Assembly (NCBI RefSeq): GCF_000247815.1
Contig: NC_021673.1
Span: forward strand, 2,006,380 to 2,070,379
Direction of reading: 5' to 3'
DNA length: 64,000 nt
DNA from: Ficedula albicollis
Taxonomy: Eukaryota > Chordata > Aves > Passeriformes > Muscicapidae
Positions 49,738 through 64,000 of the stretch are shown here, piece after piece. Numbering within the stretch: position 1 is the first letter of the stretch; each line of letters starts with the position of its first letter. Below the pieces are notes generated by a model that was given only the letters and a program-made list of their open reading frames with translations, was not told where the DNA came from and ran no database searches. Both the position numbers and the translations under genes were made by a program.

Positions 49738-50507
49738 TTGATTGAGGGTTAATCTGACACAGCCAGGGTGGGATGGAGCACCACAATTCCCCAAAAAGAT
49801 GTAATTAGCAGTGATCAGATAGAGAGGAGTGATTAATTCTGCCTGATGTGTTTGGAATGCCTCCAGATGAGTAAATCCGGAGCTCCTGAATTCCCACCCA
49901 GCATTCCTGCAGCGTGCAAAAGGGAGGCTGGAAAATGAGTGGCAGCTCCTAAACCTCCTGAGACTTGATCCAAAGCGTGGATTTGGGCAAGATCAGCTTC
50001 CAAAGGCAGCACAGGGCAGATGGAAAGGTGGGGAGCACCTTCCCCAGCACTGGCTTGGCTGCATGAGAGCCCAAACTGAGCCAGGGCGAGGCAAAATCCA
50101 GCCAGGTCTGTCAGAGAGGCACTTCCAGGATGGACAGGCTGGGCTGGTTTCTGTATGGAACCCATTGTTCAGCCAAGCACAGGCTCTCCTCCCTGGTTAA
50201 TGGCTCAGCAAAGTGTGTTGCTTTAATGGTTAATCATCTACTTGCATTGTTCAGGAAAGGCAGGCAGATAATGCCCCTGGCCTGCAGTTCATGTGACAGC
50301 CTGAGCAGGGCAAGGATTTCACACTGGCACAAGGAGGGAGAGGGAAAATGCTGGGCCAGGAGGCAAAAACAGGCATAAATCCATTTGTGTCTGTACATGC
50401 ATGCACAAGCAGAAATGTGTGCAGAGCAGAAACACGCACAGATCCACACGAAATCATTATTTCCGCCCCACGTGATTTTCCAGCAGTTAAATGAGCTGGT
50501 GATCAGG

Positions 50508-50562
50508 CACCACAGAATCCTAGAATGGTTTGGCTTGGAAGGACAGGACACCTTCCCCTAGA
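50508..50562 (-). mobile_element. CR1 3'-end scrap
   Basis: 'cacagaatcctagaatggtt' followed by 'tggcttggaagg' is the complement of the CR1 tail. Confidence 0.75.
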
Positions 50563-50874
50563 GCAGGTGGAATTTCACACAAATGGTCGTGAGCTCACAG
50601 GCAAAACTCACTCCAAATTCTTTTGGCAGCAATTCAGGCTGAGGGCCATCACCATTCAGGGTTTCAGGGTCTCAGGGGTGTCTCCTCTTACTCTGATTGC
50701 AAATCCCACGCCTGCACATCCCACCCTGCACCCTTTGCTGTCTGAAAGGTCCATCAGAGATGCTGTGGAGGAGTCAGGGGGCCCAGTTCTACTCACTGCT
50801 GCCGTTCTGGAGGTGTCTCTTGTTTGGACATGTCTAGCACAGGGAATGCACCACTTTCTCCACTCCTGGAGGGC

Positions 50875-51015
50875 CTTGGAATCGTTGAGGTTGGAAAGCC
50901 AGGATCATCAAGGCTTCCATCCATTCATTCATCCAGCACTGCCAAAGCCACCTGAACCACGTCCCCAAGCAGCACATCTGCTGGGGACATCTCCCTGGAG
51001 TCACCCACATGAGAA
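50875..51015 (-). mobile_element. CR1 fragment
   Basis: 'ggaatcgttgaggttggaaa' then 'ccagcactgccaaagccacc' and 'cacgtccccaagcagcacat'. Confidence 0.85.
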
Positions 51016-51174
51016 ATCAGAGTTGGTCAGTGTCAAGGAAGGAGCCTCTGGGTCCAATTTTCTCCCTTAGCGTATTCAGCAAATATCAAACTTCATTGTT
51101 GCATCCTCTGTGTGACAGTGACAAATGTGCACTTTCACCCCAAGTGGAGAGGCAGGCACTGAGTTTTTCTCTCT

Positions 51175-51425
51175 GTGACAGTGGCAGGACCCAGGGAAGG
51201 GCTGGAGCTGTGCCAGGGGAGGTTTGGGGTGGGTTTCAGGGAAAGGTTCTGCCCACAGAGGGTGCTGGGCACATTCCTGAGGCTGCCAGGGCTCCAGGAG
51301 TGTTTGGACACCACTCCCAGGGACAGGCTGGGATTGTTGGGGGGTCTGTGCAGGGCCAGGAGCTGGACTGGATGATCCTGGCGGATCTCTGCCAGCTCAG
51401 GACAACCCATGATTCTGTGACTCAC
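51175..51425 (+). mobile_element. CR1 3'-end fragment
   Basis: 'ggtttggggtgggtttcagg' then 'gggattgttggggggtctgt' and 'gagctggactggatgatcct' with a final 'gattctgtga'. Same subfamily as the minus-strand copy at 23490-23740. Confidence 0.9.
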
Positions 51426-51566
51426 CTTAATTTGACGGGAGTTTGATTCCACACATAATCAAAAATTAAGCATCCAACTCCCTTGAGCTGGTCACTTCCA
51501 GAGCCCTGTCCCTTCCCACAGGGAATTACAGGAGGAGACACCACCCCCAGTACCCTGGGAATACAT

Positions 51567-51672
51567 AACTCCTTTGATAACTCCCTTGATAACTCCCTTG
51601 ATAACTCCTTTGATAACTCCTTTGATATCTCCCTTGATATCTCCCTTGAACACTCCTTTGATATCTCCCTTG
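51567..51672. repeat. 12-bp tandem repeat, about 9 units
   Basis: Units of ctttgataactc with drift to ctttgatatctc and cttgaacactcc. Confidence 0.93.
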
Positions 51673-52342
51673 ATCCATTCCCATCACCCTGAGCAGGATA
51701 TCACCATTTTCCTGTCTCCTAAAACACACAGCCCAACACCAGGAAACAACACCCAAGAGGGGAAAAAAGAGAAATCTCCTCCACTCAGGGCTGACAGAGC
51801 AGACACAGGGCCACCCTCAGCAGCCTTGAGACTTGTGTGACTCAGCAAGGTCAACACTCTTCAAGTGCACTCCAGGAACAGCAGCCTCGACTTTTTGTCA
51901 TCATCCCAGGAGGAAAGAGGCAAGAGGAGAATGGTCTGCAAACACTTGGAGTGTTTGTTCCTCCCCAGAGGACACTTGGCACTTCCAGCCTTCCAGGGCA
52001 GGGATGAGGAACCTTTCAAGTGCAGGTTCCCTCCCCACCTGCAGCCTGGCTGGATTCTCCTCTCATTAATTACATTTTGTCATTAAGGCTGATTTTGCTG
52101 TTGTTAGGCAGGGATGTTACACAGGAGGATGGGGAGAGGTCGTGGCCATGGGGGAAAATGTGCTGGAGGTTCTGAAATCAGGGGGAATGGCACAGGGAAT
52201 TACAGAGGGAGGTGAACACAGCCAGGGATCTTTTTGCCCTGGGTTCCCAGACAGGAACTGCTCCATGTGCCCTTGTGCCAGAGGGTTCTGCATTCCTGGG
52301 GGGGCTTATGGGACAGTGCCCACAGCACGGGTACTGCAGAGG

Positions 52343-52935
<593 letters not shown>

Positions 52936-53939
52936 CTGGCACCATAATCATCAATCATAATCACACCAATAATGAGAATAGTATATAATAAAATGCATAA
53001 CCATAAGAGTCATACTTATGACTACAACTATAGATAATAATAAAACATAAAACCATCATCATAGTCATCATAACACAGTCACCAATCATAAAGGTAATTT
53101 CACTGCCCTGATTGAAATATCCAGCCTTGCAAGTGAAAGATAATGCAGCAAATCCAACATCAGGGGATAGCAGAGATGGTTTTTCCTCTGCTCAGGGACA
53201 ATAAATCAGAGCTCTCTCCCCCACAGTCCTGAACCTGACCTGTTTCAGGACCCCATCCTCATGCCAGCACAGGAATCCACCTGCTCTTCCTAACAAAAAT
53301 CCCTCCTGCTGCTCCAAGGCAGGATGTGCCCCCTGGGGAGGGTCAGAGCTGAAGAGCTGAGATGAAAAGAGCTCTCAGAAACGCCCTGTGAAGGGCACTG
53401 GGGGACAGAGAGTTTGTTTGGAGTAGGGGACACTGAGAGGTGATGGGGTCACCGTATCCACTGGGAATAAACTTGTCCAGAGGGGAGGGGAAACAGGCTC
53501 TGAATGCAGAGACACAGGCTGGAGTTAAACATTAGTGAGAGCTGTCTGCAGGCCTGGCTGGCAGCAGCAGGGACAGGGCTCAGGGCTGCAGGGGTCACTC
53601 AGAAACCACCAACCTCAGGACACCCAGGAAAATCACTCAAATTCACCAAGGCAAAAGGCAGAATAACAAAGAGCATTTTACCCCAAGGAGCAGAGACAGA
53701 GTATCTCCTCTTTCTCAAGACAGAAATGCAAAGCAACACGCAGGAAAACCTCCCCAGCACGAAAAATGAACCTGTTTAAAATCAGCACAGTTCACACCTG
53801 CCTGCTTGTCCCCTCTGTTTTAGCCCAGCTCCTCTCCATGCAATTCCAACAAACCCTCCAGCCTTTGGGGTCTCATCCCCCTGGAAGACACTTGTGCTCT
53901 GGTTGCTTTGATTTCAAGCCTTTGCTACCAGGCTGATTT

Positions 53940-53999
53940 TATTTTTTTTTTTTTTTTTTCCCCCCCCCCCCCCGGTTTTTTTTTTTTTTTTTTTTTTTT
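53940..53999. repeat. Poly-T / poly-C (14) / poly-T
   Basis: About 18 T, 14 C, gg, then about 24 T. Either a low-complexity tract or a small version of the poly-C artefact. Confidence 0.85.
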
Positions 54000-54062
54000 G
54001 AACTGGGAATCCAGGAAAAACCTGTCTGAGGAGCACGTTAAAGGCACATCCATGCCTGGTAC

Positions 54063-54200
54063 AAAATCCCAGGAAGGTCAGGGTTGGAAGAAGCCTCGTA
54101 GATCATCCTGTTCCAACCCCCTGCCATGGTCAGGGACACCTTCCACTATCCCAGGGTGCTCCAGCCTGGCCTTGGACACTTCCAGGAATGGGGCAGCAGG
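54063..54200 (-). mobile_element. CR1 3'-end fragment
   Basis: 'gtagatcatcctgttccaac' then 'cagggacaccttccactatc' and 'ccagcctggccttggacact'. Confidence 0.9.
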
Positions 54201-56000
54201 TGAAAATCACAGGAGCTTTCTCCAGTCTGACCAGCCACATCTATTTGATGCCACTTTTCTCTTTCCCAAGAGTCCTCACCCATGAAATTCAGTTTCAATT
54301 CAAATCCTAACTCATTTTCTGCAGATGGCATTTATAAGGTACAGAAAATACATATTTCAGCCATCCATCAGCCATTTCTGTATCATTCCTCCCTGCAGAT
54401 CACTCTGCTGCTTCTTGGAGCCAGTCTCCAGTTTCCCCACTTCACTCTTTTAAAGCTTTTTTTGGTTTTGTCTCCTTTTGCACTGTCCTAAAACAGAAAC
54501 TGAAATTCCTTCTCTCAGGGAAGAGAGAGGCTGATGATCCCCAAAAAATGCCCAACACAGATCATTGCAAACCAACAAAAGCAACCAGAAGTTCTGTCCC
54601 CAGCCAGGTTTCTCTCTCCAGCAGCTCTGAATTGTTTGCCACACTCATTTCCAGCTAAATAAAAACTCCAGGGTTTAAATTCCCAGTTCTTTATGAAGCC
54701 ATTGCTCTTGACCTGCAAAAACAGCTTGGGTAGAACTCTTGACATTGATCCTTGGGGATTCCCCCTCCTGAATGTTCCTGCAGCAAATGGTTTTATTTTA
54801 TCACTTCCCAATAAAACCTGAGCTCTGGGGCTCTCAGGTCTATGGCCAAAGGAAAATCTGGCAGCAGCCCAGGGCTGCTCATGACTGTTTAGGAGACTCT
54901 TGGTGCCAGAGTTCATGCCCAGGAAAAGGATGGAAAAGCACCCCCAGGTCCCAGGTACCCAAAATTCTCCAGTTTGGGTTTTTTCTTCTTGCTCACCACT
55001 GCCCTTAAAGCTCTGCTGGCCACAGGAATCCTTTGGATTAACCTCCAAACCTTGGAGAAGTGGGGTTTGGATGCACGTGGAACATCTACATCGTGGTGTC
55101 TGCACCTGGAGGCACATTGGGGTTCAACCACAGGGACCTCCTGCCCCCTAAAATCCTCCCTGGGCTGCCCCAGCAGCCTCCAGCTGCCTTCCCACCTGGC
55201 TGCAGAACATCCAAAAGGTTTGGTGCCCTGCAGCTCAGGCACACGTGGATGTTCTCAATGCCCCACAGTGCCTCAGACAACACCAAACACCTGCACTGAG
55301 GCAGCTGATTTGAGATTTGGGGGCTCCATGTGAGAGGAAATCTCACAATTTCATGAATTTATCATCATTTAATGATGTGTGGGGTTCTGATCTCATCACC
55401 AAACACGTGTGCAATCCTTCCAATGATCCTGGGCTGCTTTTCTCCTGCTCTGGACCCCCCTCAGGCACATGGAATGACCCAAATGCAAGGAAAACCTCCC
55501 TGGATCAGCAAAGCCCTGTTCTGGGAGGTTTCTGGCTCCCAGAGCCCCACAGGTGAATGGATAACTCACACATCTTTGCCTGGTGACCTCAGCTTGGACG
55601 TGGAACAAGAAGCAGGATTTGAGTTTGGAAGGAGCCACAAACCAGACCAAGTGTGGTTCTGCATTTTCATCTTCCCTTCCCCAGCTGCCAGGGAGGTTTA
55701 GGAGACACCTGACCACTAATTTCCAGTTTATCTCCATGTTACTTCTACTCTCCTTCATCTTGTGGCTTTTTTGGAATCCATTTCTGAGGCCCATAGCAGG
55801 AAAATGTTCTGCTGAATGCACTGGAGCTGCTGGGCACTCAGCTTTCTTTAAAAAAGTCACATCACATCACTGGGCCATGGGCAGGATCACAGTCTGGTTG
55901 GCTTGGGAACATTTTTCCAAACTTTTTGTGGCTGCCTGAACCTTGTGCACACCTGGAGCAAGGGATAGAGTATGTCTGTATGTAGGTATGTATCAACACA

Positions 56001-56002
<2 letters not shown>

Positions 56003-56058
<56 letters not shown>
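56003..56058. repeat. Poly-T run, 56 bp
   Basis: Pure T; no retrogene recognised beside it. Confidence 0.9.
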
Positions 56059-56059
<1 letters not shown>

Positions 56060-56626
56060 GGTGGGATCTCTTATTTTCCAGAGTATTTTTAGGCAAAATG
56101 TCACTTCCCAGGAGGCAGTTTGGGACACCCACCCTGTTTGGAGTGGGGACACCATGGAGGTTCCTGCATGGGCTTTGTCCACACTCCAGCTTGGCTGATT
56201 TAGTGCCACAGCATCCTGGCTCAGACCTTGGGTTTTTGGGCAAGCACAGGCAGTGTTGTGACCAGCCTGGCACACCTGAGCTCCAAATGCAGGGAGCTAT
56301 TCCAAAATGGGTGCAGGTTTGATGGGCAGGGCTCATCAAATCCAGGCTCCCCCTGCAGCCATCACCCCCCCTCCCTCCCCTCCTCTCTCTTATTTTGGCT
56401 GCTCCCAAAGCCCCATGGGGAGCACGAGGGAAGCAGAATCCGGCCCAGGGGAGGCAGTGCAGGCTGTGAGCTGCAATGTGCAAGGGCACTTTGGGGGCTG
56501 TGGGTGGGCATGCAAAGCCCTGCTGGGCTGTGAATCATTGGCAGCACTCACACAGGGCAGGCACAGGTCAGGGGCTGGGCACTGAAGCATCCCCTGCCAC
56601 CGTGCCCTGATTTACAGCAGCCCCCC

Positions 56627-56627
<1 letters not shown>

Positions 56628-56668
<41 letters not shown>
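56628..56668. other. Poly-C block, 41 bp, possible artefact
   Basis: Follows 'agcagcccccct' and is followed by ggggagc. Confidence 0.7.
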
Positions 56669-56670
<2 letters not shown>

Positions 56671-56749
56671 GGAGCACAGGGCGTTTTTGGGTGGGGGGGG
56701 GGCAGGAGGTGCAGCTTTGCCACTCGGAGATGGCAAAGTGCTGGGTTCG

Positions 56750-56953
56750 GCAGGAAAGAAGTGATGGAAGGGACACAAAAGCAGGAAAGAAGTGATGGAA
56801 GGGACACAAATCTCCTGCAGAGAAGCTCCTTGGTCACTCAGCTGCTGCTCAGCCACCTCCGCACCCACCGTGTGCCTGGTGCGGGGGAGAATGGGCAAGG
56901 CAGCCACCTCTGCACCCACCGTGTGCCTGGTGCGGGGGAGAATGGGCAAGGCA
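56750..56953. repeat. Two adjacent two-copy duplications (31 bp and 51 bp)
   Basis: 'gcaggaaagaagtgatggaa' at 56750 and 56781; 'cagccacctc' plus 'gcacccaccgtgtgcctgg' at 56850 and 56901, with one c/t difference. Confidence 0.93.
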
Positions 56954-57284
56954 CAGGACACCAGAAGAGATCCTTTGGGGGATCTGCTGAGAGGTTTGTG
57001 CTCCTTCACAGGCTGTTGGTGTGAGCCTGAGCAGGCAAACAGCAGTGAGGGTGGAGAAGGCAAAAATAAAAATCATCACCTCGCACAAGCTCCTCTTAGT
57101 CCCCTTCTGAACCTTCTTACCAGCCCAGGTCTTCTCTTCCCTCCATTCCCAAATCCTTCCTGCATCCCACCTCCAGCCAGAAGGGTCTCAGACACCTCCC
57201 CAAAATCAGGACTCCTCCAGCTCCAGCTCCTCCGGAGGGGACGGGGAGGAGCGGGGACCCATCTCTTCCCTCTGTGGCTGCGAA

Positions 57285-57440
57285 GGACTCAGGGAGGGCT
57301 GAGCTGCGCAAGGAGGGCTTTGGGGTGGGAATCAGGGAAGGGTTCTTCCCCCAGAGGATGAGGGGGGGAACGATCACAGCCCCCCAGAGCCCCGGGGACG
57401 CTCAGGGTGGGATTTGGGGTGTCCGTGCAGGGTCGGATCC
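57285..57440 (+). mobile_element. CR1 3'-end fragment
   Basis: 'gctttggggtgggaatcagg' then 'gggttcttcccccagaggat' and 'ggatttggggtgtccgtgca'. Confidence 0.85.
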
Positions 57441-57607
57441 TTGTGGGCACATTCGGTAATTCTGCCGTGAGCAGCGATTTCGGTCCCAGCCCGTCCTGCC
57501 CAGGGGCTCCCACCTGGAGGAAAGGTGCTCGTGTTCCCCGGGCTCCTCCACAGGGGCAAACTCCAAAGCCAAAAAAAGCCTGTGCAGCTCCCCAAGGGCG
57601 TGTTCCT

Positions 57608-57848
57608 GCTGGCCTGGGCTGCTGGGCAGATAAAAAAAAATGAAATAAAACAAAAAAATAAAAATAAAAATCCCATCTAATTTAACCACTGACTTTAAAT
57701 CCTCCAAAGTATGTGCAAGGCTCGTTGCTGGCCTGCGCTGCTGGGCAGATAAAAAAAAAAATGAAACAAAACAAAAAAATAAAAATAAAAATCCCATCTA
57801 ATTTAACCACTGACTTTAAATCCTCCAAAGTATGTGCAAGGCTCGTTG
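57608..57848. repeat. 119-bp tandem duplication
   Basis: 'gctggcctg' starts at 57608 and 57727 and each copy ends 'gtatgtgcaaggctcgtt'. Small differences (gggctg/gcgctg, one or two extra A, gaaataaa/gaaacaaa). Confidence 0.94.
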
Positions 57849-58170
57849 GCACTTCCAGCAGAGGCTGGAGAAGGCTGCGATAAATCCCAGCAGCAGCTCC
57901 GGTGGGGAGGGAGGATTTCGCTGCTGAACGTGGCTCGATATTGAAAGTCTTGGCCTGAAGCAACAGGAGGAGGCTGGAATTTGGGAAGCGGGTTTTGGGT
58001 GAGGCAGCTGGGGGAAGGTGGAGGATGTGGGGAGTGCTGGGAGAGAAGAGCTGGGGTAACACGGCCTTTCCTCTGAGCAAGCAATCTCTCCCAAGTGGGA
58101 GAAAATAAAATGAAATAAAATAAAATGAAATGAAATAAAATAAAATAAAATATAAAATAAAGTAAGATGC

Positions 58171-58847
<677 letters not shown>

Positions 58848-58873
58848 TTCCCTACACGACGCTCTTCCGATCT
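58848..58873 (+). other. Illumina TruSeq adapter remnant (contamination)
   Basis: 26 bases starting TTCCCTACACGAC and ending GCTCTTCCGATCT, identical to the 3' part of the TruSeq universal adapter / read-1 primer. In translation it gives FPTRRSSDL on the plus strand and IGRASCRE on the minus strand, both known adapter signatures in protein databases. Confidence 0.98.
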
Positions 58874-59155
58874 CTAACACCTCAACTAGACCATATACAA
58901 TATATTTTATTTTATATTATATATAAATATATATTTTACGTTACGTTACGTTACATATATAAAATATAGTAAAATAATAGATGAAATAAATCGCACTAAG
59001 GTGACTAAAGATCCGGGTGTGATCTGGGGCTGTGCTGTGCAGGAGCAGGACCTGCACTCGGTGATTGATGCCCGTGGCTCCCTCCTGCCCCAGGACGTTC
59101 TGTGATTCCAGGTGGGACTGGCGCAGCCCTGTGAACCCCGGCCTGGCACTCACCT

Positions 59156-59190
59156 GTGCTGTGCTGTGCTGTGCTGTGCTGTGCTGTGCT
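59156..59190. repeat. (GTGCT)7 microsatellite
   Basis: Seven perfect pentamers. Confidence 0.95.
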
Positions 59191-60295
59191 GCTGGAGCCT
59201 CAGCCTTGTCCTGGGCTAAACCTGCCCCTGCTGAGCTTCCCTTCCAGGACTGGGCTTTTTCACTTTGCTTTGGGGCCTTGCTGTCCTTGCCACGGGTCGG
59301 GAGGGAGGGCTCAGCAGTGCAGGCAGTGAAATCCACAGGCAGGATGGAGCCTGTGGCCGCAGCAAGCCCCAGCACCGCTCTCTGCCCCTTGGCAGAATCA
59401 TATTGAAGGATTCTTAACCGGCAGGAAAACTCTTGCTATGAAAAAAGTTGAGTGCTTTTATTTTGTTTTTTTACAAGTTGAGGCCTTGACACACACGGGA
59501 TGGAAATGGGATAAAAGAGGGGCTCTTATTTACCCCTGCAGCAAGTGTTTCTCCATTCTCTCTGCTTTTCCAAAATGGTTTTTTTTCTGCCTTCCTGATG
59601 GTTTTTTGCTGGTCCCTCACCCCCGGTCTGGGAATCCAGTGAATCCCTGGTGCACATCCTCAAAGTGCCCTGGCTCACTGAGTTATTCATGCCTGGATTT
59701 CCCCCGGGCAGAGAGAAATCCTGCATCCCTGCACGGGGGAAGTTCGGGAGCAGAGCTGATGCTCCTGGTGGCCGTGGAAAAGGGAAAAATCTTTGCTGTT
59801 CTCCCGCTGCTGCTCTGAGGAAGCAAATCTGCCCTCGGGGAGTTTTTCCAGGACGTATTGGCAGGTTTTATCATGGGACAGAGGTGGGAGAACAGGATTT
59901 TTTGGAGGCTTGCTCCTGCCTGCCTGCTGCTCTTTTCCAAGACCTTTCCCATCGACCTTCCCCCCTGGCAGCTTTTCCCCAGCACATGCCGTGGAAATTG
60001 GGAATTTCATCCCGGGGGCTCTGGAGCCACCTTGCTGCGGGCGCTGGGAGAGGCTGCTCCGAGGGACCCCCGGTGCTGGCTGTGCAAATGGCCCCATCTG
60101 ATGGACACAGACCTGACCCGCAGCACAGGCAGCTCCAAATCACCCCAAAATCACCATTTCAGAATAAAATCGTTCCATTCTCCCGCTTCTGCCGTGATTT
60201 CCGTGGGCTCCTGGGAGCTGGAACAGGCAGGTGAGCATCCCCAGTGCAGAGATAAGCAGCAATTAAATCAAATAATCCTTGCCGAGCTGAATACA

Positions 60296-60345
60296 TTTAT
60301 TTTTATTTATTTATTTATTTATTTATTTATTTGTTTGTTTGTTTA
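60296..60345. repeat. (TTTA)n / (TTTG)n microsatellite
   Basis: About eight ttta units passing into tttg. Confidence 0.93.
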
Positions 60346-60599
60346 TGGTGATTTTTCTCTTTAGGAAACAAGGCTTTGAGTCAAGAGAATGTAATGCTGC
60401 AAGAAGATGAAATAAAAAATAAAAATAAAAAAAAGTGGCTTTTCCCTACATTGACAAGGGAAGAATCCGCTCTGCCTGGTCGTAGGAAGAGCTGTGAATT
60501 CCAGGATATTCCAAAACCTGACCCGGAGCACAGAGAGCTCCAAATTGCCTTAAAATCACAATTCTTCCTCTACTTCAGAATAAAATCCTTCATATTGCA

Positions 60600-60658
60600 N
60601 NNNNNNNNNNNNNNNNNNNNNNNNNNNNNNNNNNNNNNNNNNNNNNNNNNNNNNNNNN
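60600..60658. other. Assembly gap (59 N)
   Basis: Explicit N run, followed by 8 A, one G and then the longest poly-C block. A second, diverged copy of the sequence just left of the gap (60500-60599) is at 60097-60175. Confidence 0.99.
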
Positions 60659-60667
60659 AAAAAAAAG

Positions 60668-61970
<1,303 letters not shown>

Positions 61971-62994
61971 GAGCCCCAGGGGTTGGATTTGGCTCCCTGG
62001 GAAAGTTTACCAACGCTGAGGGAAGAGATGCAAGCTGTGAAAATAAGCAGAATGCGAATTAGAGTGTTAGAATGCAGAATCAGTAGGTTTTTGGATTGTT
62101 TATATTAAGGGCCATGTGGTCAAGATGGAGGATTTTGGGTGTGGTGGGTTTTTTCCTCCTTCTCCTTCATGTCACCCATGTTGGGGTGTCATCCTGGGAA
62201 CCACAGATTGGATGGGGAAAGAACTGGGCATTGCAATGAGACTGCATGGCATTGGGAAGTGATTGTAAATATAGAATACGTAGTTTAGGGTATAAAAGAT
62301 GTGGCTCAGCCTCCCAGAGGACACTCCTGTCATGGTCCCCTTGCAGAGCGGACCTGTGTCGGCCTGGCTGAAACATTTTGTAGATAAGATAAAACAAACA
62401 ACCCTGAAAAAGCTGAAGATTGTCCCAGAGCAGTCCTTCGCCGGTGACTTGAAGAAAGCCTGAAATCTAAACCCACCTGCATGTCCTTTCTGAGGTGATC
62501 TCAGGTCTAAAGAGACCCTCAGACAGTGGCAGGTGCCCTGGCATTGTGTCACCTCACACCCTGCCCTGTGGGGTGTTTTTCTGTGCTGTGTGCATAGGAG
62601 GAAATATTGTCCCTGGCAGAGCTGGGGATCCAGCTCTTCTCCATGTCCATGCAGGAGTGGGTGACTGAACAAAATTTGGGCTTCTCAGAGAGTGATGGAG
62701 CCCCTTCAACCATCACCAGGAATAGTCCAGGACTAACTCTAATTCCAGCCCCATTCTCCTGATCCACTGAGGGTGAGGCTGAAATTTGGGATCTGAGCTG
62801 TAGCTTGGGGCCGTCCTGGAGCAACTCACAGGAAGACAGGGGTCGATGGGGAAGCAGAGCCCTGGAATTACCCTCCTCTGAGCAGTGGGCTCCTCCCAGA
62901 TGGCAATCTTTAATTGAATCACTTTAATCACGTAATTTAATCAATGCATTAATGCTCTGATAACTGAAACTGCTGCAGCTGTGTGGTTTGAGCC

Positions 62995-63288
62995 AGAGCA
63001 TCTGAACCTGATAAAAATGGATAATTCCTGTCCCCCAGATCACCCTCTCCATGGACAGGACAGCTTTTCCTGGGAATGTGGGCAGATAATTGGAGTGAGC
63101 AGAGTCAGGAGCTGTTCAGGTTTTATTTTCCCCCCATACTCAGAGCATCTGAACCTGATAAAAATGGATAATTCCTGTCCCCCAGATCACCCTCTCCATG
63201 GACAGGACAGCTTTTCCTGGGAATGTGGGCAGATAATTGGAGTGAGCAGAGCCAGGAGCTGTTCAGGCTTTATTTTCCCCCCGTACTC
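62995..63288. repeat. 147-bp tandem duplication
   Basis: 'agagcatctgaacctgataa' starts at 62995 and 63142. Differences: gagtcagg/gagccagg, caggtttt/caggcttt, catactc/cgtactc. A 144-residue open frame here comes from the duplication and the CR1 beyond it. Confidence 0.95.
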
Positions 63289-63610
63289 AGCTCTGGTGTG
63301 GCCACACCTCAAATCCTGGGGTCAGTTTGAGCCCATCATGACCAGAAGGATATTGAGGGGCTGGAGGGTGTCCAGGGAAGGGAACAGAGCTGGGAAGGGG
63401 CTGGAGAATTCCTGAGGGAGCTGGAAAGGGGCTCAGCTGGAGAAAAGGGGGATCAGGGGGAACTTCTGGCTCTGCACAACCCCCTGACAGGAGGGGACAC
63501 CTGGAGGGTTTGGGATCTGCTCCAGGGAACAGGGACAGGAGGAGAGGAGAGTTTTAGATTGGATATCAGGGAAAATTCTTCCCTGGAAGAAGTCATTGGA
63601 TGGGGCTACT
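63285..63610 (+). mobile_element. CR1 fragment
   Basis: 'ctctggtgtggccacacctc' then 'gaccagaaggatattgaggg' and 'agattggatatcagggaaaa', the order of the CR1 3' third. Confidence 0.88.
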
Positions 63611-63653
63611 CAGGGCAGTGGTGGAGTTTATTGAACTTCACCAAAGTGTCCCC

Positions 63654-64000
63654 AGAATTTTTAGGGTTGGAGAAGCTTTCTAAGATCCTAAAATCCAAGC
63701 AATAACCCAGCACCACTGTGTTCACCCCTAAGCCAAACTGCTAATTTCTTCCAAAAATAACAATATTTTGGAAAAATTGCATTATTTATGACCAAACTTG
63801 CCAACCCTACCTGAAAATACCTGTCAGTCTCTCCATTTTTATGCTGCACTGCTTCCTCAAATATCTGTATCTCCCGGTTAAGATGCACCACCATCCCTGG
63901 AAGTGTTTAAAAGCCACGTGGGGACATGGGTTAGGGGTGAACACAGTGGTGCTGCTTGGATTTTAGGGTCTTAGAAAGCTTCTCCAACCCTAAAAATTCT
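63654..64000. repeat. Inverted pair of CR1 3' ends
   Basis: Left arm 63654-63731 (minus-oriented CR1 tail) and right arm 63931-64000 (plus-oriented) are reverse complements, apart from an 8-nt insertion in the left arm and one mismatch. A 199-bp spacer separates them. The right arm is cut by the window end. Confidence 0.93.

Noticed and set aside
62981..63415. 144-residue frame that could be a gene or CR1 protein
   Set aside because: Formed by a 147-bp duplication and the untranslated 3' part of CR1.

Overview
The window is vertebrate, almost certainly avian and probably passerine, nuclear DNA. The evidence is many truncated CR1 retroposon 3' ends with the bird-type 'ccttccaaccca...ttctgtga' tail, LTRs that look like passerine ERVK- and ERVL-type elements, and two exons of the Wnt gene WNT9A. 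There are no operons, ribosome binding sites, CRISPR arrays or recognisable RNA genes. Species and chromosome cannot be read from the sequence.

The only gene I can support is WNT9A on the minus strand. Exon 1 (coding part 40618-40712; signal peptide) and exon 2 (1630-1889; first conserved Wnt cysteines) join through a phase-2 intron of 38,728 bp. Intron 2 starts at 1629 and leaves the window on the left, so the remaining exons lie before position 1. Layout: 1-1629, intron 2 with two LTRs; 1630-1889, exon 2; 1890-40617, intron 1 (CR1 fragments, LTR pieces, large tandem arrays, many two-copy duplications); 39.7-42 kb, CpG-rich 5' end of the gene; 41.3-64 kb, upstream intergenic DNA. In other vertebrates WNT9A lies head to head with WNT3A, so WNT3A may be beyond the right edge. 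This is inference, and no WNT3A exon is seen here.

The second theme is assembly quality. Long pure poly-C blocks occur at 20908-21468 (561 bp), 36412-37029 (618), 40766-41285 (520), 58172-58847 (676) and 60668-61968 (1301), with several shorter ones. The block at 58172 runs directly into a 26-base match to the Illumina TruSeq adapter (58848-58873). Read on the minus strand this is genomic insert, then adapter, then poly-G, the known signature of two-colour Illumina read-through. I conclude that the poly-C blocks are most likely artefacts placed in hard-to-sequence spots. One hides the WNT9A promoter and 5' UTR, one replaces the middle of an LTR, and one follows a 59-N gap. Some are flanked by short direct repeats, as expected of a bad join.

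The most striking real-looking sequence structures are a 1,985-bp all-purine tract (41 perfect 23-bp units, then 22 perfect 44-bp dimers), a 33-bp minisatellite whose every unit carries a 6-bp hairpin, an alternating 72-bp A-B minisatellite upstream of WNT9A, and an uninterrupted run of about 197 AAT triplets. I found no evidence of a novel protein-coding or defence-type system.
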